Source: Thalassia testudinum (Eukaryota > Streptophyta > Magnoliopsida > Alismatales > Hydrocharitaceae). Taken from it: a stretch of DNA of 64,000 nucleotides. Location of the stretch: the NCBI GenBank assembly GCA_037157565.1, contig JAZHRO010000003.1:72852501-72916500 (forward strand), written 5' to 3'. The first letter of the stretch is position 1. Every line of letters starts with the position of its first letter. Made by a program: the position numbers and the translations under genes. A model generated the notes under the pieces. The model did no database searches and was not told where the DNA came from. It worked only from the letters and a program-made list of their open reading frames with translations. Of this stretch, positions 33,064 to 45,286 are shown piece after piece.

Positions 33064-34677
33064 AGCTCATTGCGCCCAGCCGATGGCGTAAAACTCAGTG
33101 CTTAACACGAGGCAACCCGTCATTCTTTAGAAAACCCGAAACCTTTTCTGACATTTCTACGTGGAATTCATATTGCACTTTAGGTTTCATCCATTAGAAC
33201 AGCTGACTTCACCTCAGGTACCGCTACCTGAGATTAGAAATCGTTCGCTACAAGTCACTTCGACCCGTTCACTCACCCAACACCTATCCTAATGCATGAA
33301 CTAAGCTGAAATCGAACCCACCTAATTTACAATGGGGACATTGCAAATCTTAGACATGGGGGGTTATGAAAGTGCAAAATGTCAAGAAAATTCATATCAA
33401 GAAAAGGTTTCAAATCAGAAAAAAAAAACTTGGAAAAGAAAAAAGAAATAAGGAGGGGGGAGAAACAATTTGGGCCATACAAAATGAGAGGAGGAAAAGA
33501 GCAAAATGCCAAAAAAGGAGCACAAAAAGAAAAAAGAAAAATAAATAGTCATCAGTAAAAGATTAAGGGATTAACTGAAGTTCTAGACTCGATCAAGAAA
33601 AGAGAAAAATAAAAGAAAAGTGCTAAGGAAACATAACAAGAGATTAGCAGGAACGCTGGTCTTAGGCCTCTTGGGCCAGATTCTTTAGCTTAAAAATTCA
33701 TGTATCCGCTTAAATCTGGATAATCCTCAAGAGGTTGGAGAAAATGAGAAGCTTAAGTATTAGGTCTAAGGCTTAGGAGGTATTCAGCCTCGTTAACTCA
33801 CCTTCAATTTGCGGGATTCGTTAACCTAAGCACCCCAATTCACACACAGTCTGGTTCAGTGCGCTTAAATATCAAAATCATGCAAAAAGCATTTCAATGT
33901 TCTGGAAAAGTCACCAAGATTAGGAGCGGCCGAATAGCACAAGTTGATTTGGATGAGTTCCCAGCACGGAGAGGTGGGAAATTCCCCTCAAAGATGCGTA
34001 ACAACATATCATCTCCTCGGTGCTTGTCTCTTAGGATATTTAAATATCCTACCAAGGGCATGTAAGCACTCTATTGGTTCAGATATCATAGGCGGCATTA
34101 TAACGAAATGTCGATCGCCAGGGTCTGAATTCGACCACGGAACGCCATGGGTAGGATTATCTCAAAATCTCGAAAGCCAAGGTTCTGGGGGTTGCCATGG
34201 GTGGTGCTATCACAAAGCATCGATTGCTAGGCACCCTTGAGGATTGAAGATGGGGATGAGGAATCCGATACAAACAGTGTTGAGAAGCCAATCCGAAGCT
34301 AAAAATAAAAAGAAAAGAGAGAGAAAACTCTCTAAACAAATAAATCTTCTGTCTTTCTCTTACAAAAATGCACTGCAAACTGAACCTAGGCTAAAAATGT
34401 CTCAAGCATAGGTGCTTTAACCGCGAAATCCAACAAACCCTAGGTTAGTTTCTACAGGCCTTAAAAACCTTTACGGAGGACTGAGGCTAAAGTGGGTCAG
34501 GTCCGAATTTTGGTTGATACTTGAGTACCTCTAGGCTTATTGTCGGCATTTCAACCTAATAACAAAAGAAAAAAGAAAAGCACTTATCATAACTGATGAC
34601 AGACACTCAGGGTCTAGAACAGAAGTTAAAACCTTGAAATTTTGATAAGGGACTAGCAAAAGCTTGGCATGGGGGTA
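33064..34677 (+). other. 3' UTR of X with two polypurine-like tracts
   Basis: Starts with the gaggcaaccc motif (33110). An internal tract lies at 33342-33366 (aatggggacattg, then catggggggt), 1.3 kb before the LTR. The LTR-proximal polypurine tract (GGCATGGGGGTA) is at 34666-34677, preceded by gggactagcaaaag. Three degenerate units of 50-59 bp begin at 34087, 34146 and 34196. Most of it is shared with F (63180-64000). No gene is supported. Confidence 0.75.
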
Positions 34678-37436
34678 TGATGAGAGCCTCATCATGAGCC
34701 CTAACTAGCTCATTTTGATCCAAGAAAGAGAATAAAAGCTCCTGCATAACTTAGACAAAGGCTTAATTGGAGGAATAAGTGTTCTGAGAAGAAATAATGA
34801 AATAAATGAGATTTCTCAGAGACAAAACACAGGACAAATGGTCTAAATAAGATAAAAAGTGGGTTGATTCAATCAGAATTGGGTTCATGTCTAATCTCGG
34901 AATTAAATGACATCTAATAACCCTAAAATAGACCCACTTAATTCAACAAGGTTCTGGTCAGGATAAAAAGTCAACTAAACCCTCTAAAATTCATGAAAAA
35001 ATATCCCTTAGGGTTTAGAACATTCAATTTGGCCTTTGGAACCTAGTTTGACCTAGATTGGGGTCCTAGCTTATCAATTGACCTAATTTGGATTTTCTAC
35101 ACAAAATGTCCAGTTAAACCTAAAATCCAACTTCACCATTGGATTTCTAAGGTCCAAATTAGGTTTTTACCAAAATTTAGACCTAAGGGGAGGTCATCTT
35201 GACCTACTTTGCAAATTAGTGCACCCAATTACATTTTAACCCTTATCTTTTGAAAATCATTACATAAACACCACTAGCTTCCACGCCACTCTTACAAACT
35301 GGTCCCTCCGCCATTAATGGGGAGGAATCCTTCTCCGACAAGGAAGGGAGGGGGGATACTCCCTGATCCCTCAGAGATCTTCTCCTAGAATTGGAAGGGA
35401 GATTCTCTGAGGAATCCCCTTCCATCTGAGCTCAATCACAACCTTTGATTTCTGTCCAATCTCTCGTGCGAACGCATGAAAGATTTGAGTCCCAACTGCC
35501 TTCCTTCTCTAGTGAGACAGCGGTGGCTGAAAGCTTGCCCTCCACGCACCAGAAGCTCGGCTAGCACTTATAAAAGGACCGCTAACCCTCTGCGAATGGC
35601 TCAGACTTGTTTTGGCTGTAGAAGCCTCCAAACTTCATCTCTCCTCTATCCGGCCAAGAAGCCCGCAAGCTCCGACGATTCTTCCTCCTCCTTCACATTG
35701 CTCTGCTGCCATACAAGCAGTAGAGTTCACTTCGCCTCATCCTCCCCCATCACGCCGCACCAAGCACACACCTCCCTGACCTCCTCCTCGTCGCCGTTAT
35801 CTCCCTCAGGGTTGTCTGCTCCGTCGACGGCACAAACGAGCCGTCTGACTCCGCTGCCCCCCTTTCACTCCCAACAATCCAGATAAGTTCCCCATCTTCC
35901 ACTCTTTCATTTCCCTCACTTTATTTCACATAACCACCCCTCGACCGTCACTGTCCACTGCCACCTTCCTCATCTCTAGCCACCCTCCGGCAAGATGCTT
36001 CCGTCACTTTTCAGCCCCACACGTCTCGCCAACCTCCGTATAACCTCCACCATACTTCACTGAATATCCTCCACTCATCCATAGGCCGCCTACACTGCCA
36101 CACCCGCCCGCCGACCAAACCCATCGGTCCGGCCACAGAGCGACCTAGGCACGCATGTCTAGGCCACCCCGCAGCCTGCCACCTATTGCCTCACCTTCGC
36201 CGTGACACAGTGAAGGTCCCCTTGTGGTCTAATTGAGCCACAAGGCCCTTTTTGTGTCAGGCAGGTTTTGAGCTCCAGCCGCCATTAGCGATGACTCGAG
36301 GAGGTTTCACTCTTGCTCTAGGTTGCAAGACTTCAGGATTCCAGGTGCAGCAAACTTGGGGAGGTCTTGCGCATCCAGTTGTCCCAGCAAGTGTCGTCGC
36401 GAGACCAGTAGTTCTGGAAATTGGAGGCACAGTCTACTGCGGGCATGCGAGAAAGAGCGGCGAGCATTAGTCCCACCTCGGTAAGTTACAAAGCACGTAA
36501 GTCCTTTATATTGATTTTGTGTTATTGCTGTGTTGCCTCGAATACACTGGGGTGAGGTCCCTCCTCACCTAACCACTACGCCTCGTCCGTGAGCTCATCA
36601 CACAAATCTGGTGCCCAAACCCAACGACCCCCACTCCTGAGCACTCCTCACGCACCATACCCACGCTGGTGTGCCTAGACCCAGGTGCGCGACCTGACTC
36701 AATAACCCAGCTCTGGGAGAGTGTACCAAAGAGAGATTCTGAGAGAGAGAGAGACGCATGGGAAGGGTAGGGGAGTAGGTTTTGTTGCGTGGTGCTTGTG
36801 TGCAGGAAGAGGATGCTAAGAAGGAAGCAGGGACTTAGCTGCTGCAAGCGAAGGAAAAGAAGAAGGAAGCTTTATAGAGGAAAAAGAAAGGCAAGGCAGA
36901 GAAGAAGAAGCGAAGCCAAGGAGAAAAGGAGCTGAAGAAGGAAGAAGAAAGAGATCAAGGGGCAGATAAAGAAGCAAGAAAACAAAGGAAGAAGTGGAAG
37001 AAAAAGAAGGCAACAACCTAAGAAGAGGCAAGCCAGGAATTGGCTGCAAGAAGAGAATCAAGAAGAGAAGGAAAAAGAAGAGGAGCAGAAGTAGCTAAGG
37101 AAAAAAAAGAAGAGGAGCAACCAGAGCTACAGCAGAGCAAATCACCAGCAGAAAAGAAGAATTTGAGAAATCCTTTAAGACGTCTGATGCAATATCAGAC
37201 ATCCATTCTTTTTTGAGCAATTTCTTTTTATAACATTCTCATGTCACTTTTATTGAACTAGTCATTTCTTTTTATTTAAAAGTTGTGTTCTCAAGTTTTG
37301 GAATGCTCAGATTGCTCCCTGTGTTTGACCTCGGATACTATGATTTTCGAGTTATAAATTTTTATTTGTTTTCGCGGAAAGTTCGTCTATATTACAACGT
37401 AATATTTGTTAAAACAGGATTTTGGCCATGTTAACA
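34678..37436 (+). repeat. 3' LTR of X (2759 bp)
   Basis: Starts TGATGAGAGCCTCATCATGA and ends GTTAACA. TATA box 35569-35575, GC-rich downstream region with a 136-codon frame (35476-35886) that I regard as chance, purine tract 36847-37165, stem-loop 37178-37200 and U5 motif 37312-37338. The right flank is family-B LTR, so X inserted into that LTR. Confidence 0.9.
35569..35575 (+). promoter_or_regulatory. TATA box of X 3' LTR
   Basis: TATAAAA in CACTTATAAAAGGACC, same relative position as in A and F. Confidence 0.6.
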
Positions 37437-38257
37437 CTGACTTGTAGCGATGCTTACAGCCGTTGCTAATTCATCGCATGCCAGCAAAGCCAGCTGTGGG
37501 TGCCAGCGAGCATGAGCTTCCTATGGCGATGTTTCCAGTGATAGCCTGGATGTCACTAATGCTCTCATACCTATTTTTCGCCTCTTCTCCTACACTATAA
37601 AAGGACTTACACCCCCTCCGTTCCAAGCCATCTCTGCCTACTCTAATCCCACCTACTCCCAAGCTCTAGCAGGCCTACCAACACTCCATTAGAGCTTGTT
37701 CTCAAGCTCCTAAGGCGCCTATTAGTGTAGCAAACCTCTGCCTCACCAAATATCCGTCCATCTTCCCATCCCCTTCATAGGTCGCCATGGAGTTGTCCTC
37801 CTACCTTCATTCTGGTAGTAGATCACCTCCGTCTTCTCACCTCCATTTGGGAGCTACATCAAATCTTTCCTCTACCCGATGTCCTCCTGCATCTCACCTC
37901 CGTCATCCCGCTCCTCACCTCCTTCATCTGAGCTTCTAGTAGGCACCGTCATCTCGCCGAACAGTCAATTTGGGAGATTTATTCTCACCCCCTATCCTTT
38001 TATGCTTTCATAGTAGATTGTAATAGACATTGAAGTGATATCTATGCCATTTTCATTCCATCTCTATCTTGTGATTTGTTTGCTTGTTTTCTTCTTACAA
38101 AAATACAAAAAATAACAAAATCCTTATATACCAAAAAGAAACAAAACAAAGCATGATTTTTAGTTAAAGTAAATGTTGCCTCCTTGTGTTCGACTCAGGA
38201 CTACCTTAGAGTTTCGGTATAAATTTTATCTGATCGACGTGTTTTGCAACTACGATG
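37437..38257 (+). repeat. Family-B LTR, 3' portion
   Basis: 37442-37650 aligns with 42840-43047 of the other B LTR, including the TATA box (37596-37602). The rest runs to the U5 motif at 38176-38201 and a probable end in ACGATGACA near 38257. No primer-binding site follows; a short palindrome (GGTTACTTGTAACC) leads straight into inverted protease sequence. The left part of the LTR is replaced by X. Confidence 0.7.
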
Positions 38258-38280
38258 ACAGGTTACTTGTAACCTTGATT

Positions 38281-38800
38281 TCAAACTAACAAAACTTTCC
38301 CGACCAAAGCTGAATCTTCATCTTCACCATCCTTCTCGATTAGATCGCAATTGAAGTTCATTGATGCCTTGAAAATGTCTAGTCTAAGCTTTTCATTCCC
38401 TAGGACAATCTCCATGCACCCCGATGCACAATCGATGTTTGCGTGGGCATTTGCCAAGAACGGGCAACCTAGAATAATCGGTGCATCACAAAGATTAGGA
38501 GGAACCTCCATATCAAGAACAGAAATGTCTGTTGGAAAGTAGAATCCTTGGACTTTCAGGATCACATTTTCAACCACCCCTCTTAGCATTTTCACCGATC
38601 GATCAGCCAACTGTATGGTAACTAAGGTGGGCTTTAACTCCACGAATTGGAATCTTTCAAATACTGCAGTCGGAGTTGGTTGATGGACAACTCCAAATCA
38701 AGAAGGGCCCTATTGAAAGTGGAATCCTGCAAAAAGTAGGAAATCAGTGGTGTGCCTGGGTACTTCCTTTTGGGCGGTAAGTTGGCTAAGATAACAGCGC
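38281..38800 (-). pseudogene. Protease fragment, inverted, family B
   Basis: Frame with VTIQLADRSVKMLRGVVENVI, VLDMEVPPNLCDAPIILG and FLANAHANIDCASG, the C-terminal protease blocks seen in E1 and X. The DLGAS part upstream (38690-38730) is frame-broken. Its interior order is antisense to both B LTRs. Confidence 0.75.
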
Positions 38801-40967
38801 TGGCTTCCTTAGATAATATCGCCTGTCATTTGATTTTCTGCTATTGCTTCAGAGTACTGTAGTCCTTGAAGAAGGTAGAAACTGTAAGGATGTGATCTAT
38901 TGCTTCAATGAGAGGGACCTGAATGTGAACTTCCTTGAACATAGATTTTTTAGGTCCTTGAATTTTCGCGTATCCTTCTTTTGTACTAAATCTTGCATTA
39001 GAGTCGAGGGAAAAGGGACGAGAATCTCAGGGTCTAGGGGCTTCTTTCCATTATCTAATGAAGATGGCTTGTCGGAGGAAGAGGGTTGCGAGCCATCTTG
39101 TGCTAGAGAGTAGGAAAAATCATTACCCGCTTGCCTAGGTAGCGGGTCCTATGTAGTCTTTCCACTCCTCAAAGTGATAGCTTTTGCATCGGTGTGCTGT
39201 CCATGAAGGGGCAGAGGAGCAGCTGGGCTATAATACACGGGGTTTGAGAGTAAAGGTGCTTGACCTTGCACATAACCAGGTGGTATAGGAGGTGCTTGTA
39301 GAATAGCATGTGCCTATCCTTGTTGTGCATGGAATCTAGGTGGGGCACCTTGATTCTACACATACCTTGTGTACGGGACAGGTTGGGAGGGCAAGTCTCC
39401 CTGTGACTATGTTCCTATATTATATGATTTTGTGTATTTTGGATGTTCTGTATTTGGTCAGCCATAACCTTCATAATTTGCAGGTTGTCATGAGTAGATT
39501 TCTGAATTGACTCCTGCAATTCCTCCTTCAAACACTACAAAGGGTCAACCTGCTTTGGAGGATAGTTGGCAGCTTGGTACAGCAGCTGATAAATAAAATG
39601 TGTCTATTGTTGTTGAGACAGAAATGGTCGTTGCCTAGGATACATGTTATGCACATTCCTGTATTGTCTGGTCTGGTAGTGTGGGTCTTGAGGTGGTCTT
39701 TGAGAGTTACCAGACTAGGAGAAATTCGAATGCTGATGCAACCAGGGTTATAGGTCTCTGAGTACGAGTTATTACACTCTTATCCTTGAATAGCACTGAC
39801 GTCTTCGTAAGCTAACAACGTTTGAGACATATATTCATCAAGGGAATATGCATTGTTATCATCGGTTGGTGTGTAACCTTGATTGTATGATGCCAGATAC
39901 AGATTATTCATGGGTTCCTCATACGTAGGATCCGATGGAGATGGAGAAGGAACATCCTAACCGAGTAGATGTACTTGTGCAGCAGGAGCTCAGGATGCAA
40001 GAGATGATTGGGATGCAGTAGTGTTGCTAGGAAACCCAGATCTTGCTCAAATTAATTCATCGAGCTTCTTGTCGAGCAGTTAAACCTTATCCAGCTTCTT
40101 GATTATACTGTCCATGTCAACTTGGGTAGACTCAGCGTAAGCTTCGTGGACACTAACTTGTTGATGTCCAGGTCGCTAGAACCGGTTAATTGATCTGGCC
40201 TTTATTGGGTTCTCTACTAAGGACCCGAATAGTTCAAATGCATTGTTCTCGTCCTTTGCAAGGAAACTCCCATCGCTAGATGCATCAACCAAGTACCGAT
40301 GTGTGTCATCCAGCCCATGGTAAAAGACTTGAGCGAGGTGCCATTTGGGTACACCATGGTGTGGGCACTTCCTGAGAAGATCATGGAATCTATCCCAGGT
40401 GTCATGCAACTTCTCTCCAGAGCCTTGGGTAAAGGACGTGATCCCGTGCCTCATAGTATTTATTTGACCAATCAAGAAGAACTTTTGGAGGAATTTGCGA
40501 CGTAATTCCTCCCAGGCTCCAATTGGCATCCCGATAGTCTTGAACAAACAAGAAGCTTTATTCTTGAGAGAAAAAGGAAAAAGCTTCAGGAGAACAATTT
40601 TGATATCTACATTCCTGGGTCGAACTGACTCTGCAATCTAACTCAGATCTTCGATGTGCCAGAAGGGATCTTCATTCGAGTTTTGATGGAAATGAGTCTG
40701 AATCAGACTTACGATATTCGGCTTCAAGTCGAATGCATCTCCGCCTACGGGAATCTTGACCTGAGGTGCTATAATTGTTGTCGTCAGATTGTAGAAGTCC
40801 CGTAGTTGTTCTCCACGTGATGGATACTGCATCCTGTCAAGTGTTGTGAGAATCTTGTCGATGCTCTGTTCATATTTCTATTTAGTTTCCTCGACCCTAC
40901 CTTCTAGACGAGCCATTGGGTCCTGATTCTTAGGGCCTTGGCCAACTCGATGACCAGGATTAGCCAT
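38801..40967 (-). pseudogene. Gag of family B, inverted
   Basis: ATG at 40967 (MANPGHRVGQGPKN), an early TAG about 30 codons in, then DLKPNIVSLIQTHFHQNS, WEELRRKFLQKFFLIGQINTMRH, RKCPHHGVPKWHLAQVFYHG and VDASSDGSF, ending in broken sequence with a frame change before the protease. A third, distinct Gag family in the window. 38801-40175 is degenerate Gag tail. Confidence 0.78.
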
Positions 40968-42235
40968 CTCAACTAATTGAGTGGAAGAAGGTTGGGAAGA
41001 AAGGCCGGGTGAGAATTGCCTTTATCACCTTTGGTTTGGCTCCCAAGGTCCCCAAGTTCTGGTCCTAACAACCTTCTTCCTTGCATACACCAACTCAAAG
41101 GGTTGGTGTAGTCAAGCAGAACAAGGCTAAGGCCTTGTTAATCAGAGTGGTCCTTTAGATCAGATGACAGGATTTTTTGTTTAAGTTCGTGCTATTGAAA
41201 AGAATTCGGCGAGAGATTGATTGCAAGGAATTCTCGCCTCTCAGGCTAACCTGGACAGGTTGGTTATGAGGGGACTACGAGGAAGGTTCATCCTTCGGCT
41301 TTCACCTCCAGTTCCATTACACCGGAGCCGTGGTCGTTTGATGCTACCTCGCAAGCTTAGACACTAGGTTTTGCAGGAGAGGTTGAAACCACCAAGTAGT
41401 TTCAAGCCAAATGCAGGTTATTTGATATATTTTGGTGATTTTTTTTTTAACTTGTTTCTTCAATTCAGTAAATGATGGCTGGTCCACAAGGTGACTCACC
41501 TCACTAACTAACTCTTGGGCTCAACTGAGTCCAAGTTAGTCCACCGTGGTCCTATTGGCTCATCCACTTCTTTGTTTTTTCAAATTGAAGACCATAATTC
41601 AAATCTATACTCTCAAGTAAGATGGAATACAAATGATTTAAAATTTCGTAAGAAGATTCCTTTCTCAATAAGCTTTTCAAAGAGAATTTTTCCAAAATTT
41701 TAACTATTTCCAACTAGTTATGAATTTTTAACAAACCAGAGGTTAAATTTACGATTTAGACCCTATGTTGGTTTTTATGTTGGAAACAATACCAAATATG
41801 CTCCATAAAATTCTTAAAAGTAAGATAATGAATGCTAATTTGATTTTCTTTTAAACCCGACCAATCATGAGTAAATCTGATTTGCATGTTGGTCAAAATT
41901 GATTCCTAAAATTCATAAAAGTTCTATTTCCAAGCAATCTGACCCGTATGTACTCCATGAATTTTTCAAAATTCCACAGATAGAATTTCTTTTGGGAAAG
42001 GTGGCGTTGTAAAAATAATTTGAAAATCTAGTTCCATTCCAAATTTTAGAATTTTTGGAGCATCAGAAACACGACTATTGATTTTAAAGATGGCAATCAA
42101 TTTCTAGCCGAGTTTCAAATAGGATTGTGTGCACTTGATTCTCGCAGCGCTAGCTTTATTCGTTCGATGCTTTGTGTGGTTCAACATGTACGCAAAAATA
42201 CTATTTTAGTGGTGAAATCAAAAGTCACCGTGTGA
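40968..42235 (-). other. Inverted leader of family B
   Basis: Non-coding AT-rich leader, resembling in composition and phrases the leaders of C1 and C2. Near the gag start are two perfect hairpins, 41086-41110 (9-bp stem) and 41120-41139 (8-bp stem). It abuts the B LTR start at 42236 without a recognisable primer-binding site. No gene seen. Confidence 0.55.
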
Positions 42236-43047
42236 TGTAAACAAATCTATTTCATTTAAAATGCCTATTCATGCATGTTCCTAATCTTAGATTTACATTT
42301 CATGTTATAAATATTGCAAAGCATGCATCATTCTACATTAGAGTAGTGGTATATAATTTAGGTTAATTGCATCCCCTTCGTGGTCAGGAGAGAAAGATAT
42401 TTATTTTGGAGCCTCGGATTGACGATCCAACCATACGGATCCGATCAAGACGACGATTGGAGTCCAATGCCTCCGAAATCGCATCTATCAGAGTCCCGTA
42501 GCACCATATGTAGTACGAGGAAGATCAACAGCCAAGGAACTAGGGGACATAATTTGAAGCCACAAATGACAAATCCGACCATGCAGACGGATTTTGGTCG
42601 ACGATCATAGCCCGACGACGTGAAAATCAATTCAATCCGACCTCTGTAGCAGCCCCTACAACGAAATGAAGATGGACAGCCCAGATTGCGCCATGTAATG
42701 CAGCCCAGGCCGCCCATGCGCACGCACGTTCCACCGGACGTGCACAGCAGCACAGGTGCACGTGCACGCATGGAGGCACACATGCGCACAGCGCAGCACC
42801 AGCGGAGCATGGGGCAGACGCTTGCTCGGTTGGTGCTAGCCTATAGCTATGCCTACAATCGTCGCTAATTCTTCGCGCTCCAGCAAAGCCAACTATGGGT
42901 GTGAGCGAGCATGAGCTGCCTACAGCGATGCTTCCAGCGATGACCTGGAGGTCACTAATGGTTCCATACCTATTTTTGCCTCTTCACCTCAACTATAAAA
43001 GAACCTACACCACCTCCCTTTCAAGCCATCTCTACCTACTCTACTCC
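42236..43047 (+). repeat. Family-B LTR, 5' portion
   Basis: Starts TGTAAACAAAT; its first 250 bp match 51611-51865. TATA box 42994-43000. It is broken at 43047 by C2, and the remainder is not recovered to the right. Confidence 0.75.
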
Positions 43048-45281
43048 TGATAAACGCTAGTTTATCATCATTCTTTTGCATTAAAACAATCATAGCTCTT
43101 ATGGTTTTGCTTTACAAATGGGTTTTTTGGGTTGCATTTAGTCATAAATTAGGTTAGGCATGCATTGCATTTTTTCTTTTCTTTTCAATGTGTCTTTGCG
43201 AGTGTTAGGGATGAATAGATTAATATACCCTTAGAACCCTAGCACTCAGGAAGTTAACAGGTGAAGTAGAAGCTCAAACTAGTTGGAACTCAGCTTGATC
43301 CAGCTCACTATTGCTGGAATCCAGCTCACCTGGACTAGGGTTAGGTCATCTCAACTGCATGGTAGCTTAAGAGAGCTCATCTCAGCTCACCCTAGCTCAG
43401 GTAAGCTCAGATCCAGCTTAACTTAGATGAGTCTAGCTCATCTCAGCTCCCATTAGTCCATAGGGAGCTCTAGCTAGCTCAACTGAGTTGATTGGAGTCT
43501 ACCCCAGCTCAGGTTAAGCTACATCCAGCTCCACTCAACACCAGCAAGCTGAAGAAGACTTCATTACAACTAAGGAAGCTCAAGTCCAACTCTCGGGGAC
43601 TCAGCTTAGCTCAACTCAGTTGAGCTAAGCTACCTTAGCTTCCTTAACCAGCTTGATCCTCCCCGGGAGCACCTGACCCAGCTCACCTCAGCTCATTTTG
43701 GTAGAAGCCAGCTCACTTTAGCTTGGCTTAGCAACTAGCAAAGAACTAGAAAGCTAAACCATCTAAAGTGGCTCCATGCCACCCACTTCAGCAGCTGCCA
43801 ACTCCAGTTAAAGATCTAGACTTCTCCTCCTCAGCTCCTCTCTTCAAACCCTAGCACCAATATCTCCTCCTCTACTCCACTACTAGCTAAGCTAGCTTAG
43901 CTTAGCTTATCTTAGCTATGCTCCAGCTCCCTTGGCTTTTACCACCAAAAAACCCTACCTAACAACTCCCCCAACTAGCTCCACATAAGCTAACCCTACT
44001 TTGACCTCATCTTGGCACCAACCTAGCCTACCCACTACCTCCAAAATACACTACAAAGTGGCACGAAAAACCCTCATAACCACCCACCAATTGGCACCAC
44101 TTTTTCTTTCCAAAACCCCCTTCATCTCCACCATATATCTTCCCTTAAACCCATCTCGACCATCCACCTAACCCCCCTTTTAGAAGCCCTCATGGTGGTA
44201 TCCCTTCATGCTTGGCGCCATCTTTAGGTGGCTCTTCACCACCATGACCACCACCTTCACACCCCCCTACTTGGCACTAACTATTCTCCACCAAAAGATC
44301 ACCTAACCACCCCCATCTTCCCATCTTAGCCATCCATTTCAAGAGTCACCTTAACCCTCTCATCCTATCCTATAAAAAGACCAACACCCACCACCTTACA
44401 ACCCATTCTTGGATAGTAAAATACCTCTCATATTCTACCTATAGCTCGCACCTAAGAGAGAAGAAGAAGATGAAGATTAAGGGGATACTCTGTCCCCTTG
44501 GTGCCTTCGTCTCTTCCCTTCTCTCTTGTGCCCACGCCTGCCAAAGGAGAAGCTAGGCAAGGGAGACCTTTGGAGAAGGTCTTGAAGGTGGTCCACACCA
44601 CCTTGGAGGAGAGCTTAGAGGTGGTCCATGCCACCTTGGAGGAAAGCCTTGGCACGCCCCCCAACTCAGGGTTTGCCAAGGAAACTACACCTTGAAGAAT
44701 TTCGCAAGGAGAAGGAGGTGCTCTTTTTGATTGCGGAAGCAGCCGCAATTGGAGAAAGAGCTTTGCCATCTTCACCATCATTTCAGAGGATTTTTGTGTT
44801 TTCATTACATGCATTTTCAATTCTAGTAGTTTAAGCATTCTTCTACTAGATTCTTGTTAAACAATTCCTCAATTTTATACAAGTTGCCTTCATTAGATTT
44901 GATTGTCTTGATTGCAATTTAAATTTCCCTTTTGTGCACTCACTTCCCTCCCTCTTTAATTACCCTAGGTTTTCACATGGCTAGGGTGAGCTTAGAAGGA
45001 AGGTAGCTCTTCTCACCTAGGGTTACTATTAGGAGTAGCTTTCATTAATTCAAAAATTCTTGTTATTTCAATTACAAAACAAGAAAAAAATGATATATTA
45101 AAAAACCAAAAAGAAAGTTGAGATTTATTTTCTAAGCAAGAGATTTGATTTGCAAGCATTTTGCCTCCTTGGACAACCCTAGATACTCCCCTATCTAGGT
45201 TATAAATTTTAAAAGCGTAAGCAATTTCGTGTGTTACAACTTAAAATCCCATCTTTATAAATCACGCCAAATTTCGCATTA
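43048..45281 (+). repeat. 5' LTR of element C2
   Basis: Starts TGATAAACGCTAGTTTATCA, with AGCT array 43260-43995, TATA box 44371-44378, and U5 motif near 45160-45200. An older copy of the LTR in C1: many substitutions, and most GGCGCC sites have decayed to GGCACC. Confidence 0.88.
43260..43995. repeat. AGCT array in C2 LTR
   Basis: Same array as in C1 on the opposite strand; still dense in AGCT despite age. Confidence 0.8.
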
Positions 45282-45286
45282 CTTTT

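Larger units (their letters stand above)
16110..37436 (+). mobile_element. Element X: family-A element with inverted interior
   Basis: Plus-strand LTRs at 16110-16981 (left part lost) and 34678-37436 are both family A. Between them lie an extended primer-binding site (16985-17020), an inverted block with 3' UTR, integrase, RNase H, RT, protease and gag (17021-22705), and then a forward integrase C-terminal segment, 3' UTR and polypurine tract. Element C1 (22803-32492) splits the forward arm. The forward arm (22706-22803 plus 32574-about 33663) and the inverted arm (about 18205-17021) are each about 1.19 kb and complementary. The order cannot arise by simple nested insertion, because the inverted block has no LTRs of its own. 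Confidence 0.8.

Noticed and set aside
35476..35886. 136-codon frame in the X LTR, possible captured host exon
   Set aside because: GC-rich, Ser/Pro/Thr low-complexity, lies across the expected transcription start, and the aligned regions of A and F do not keep it.
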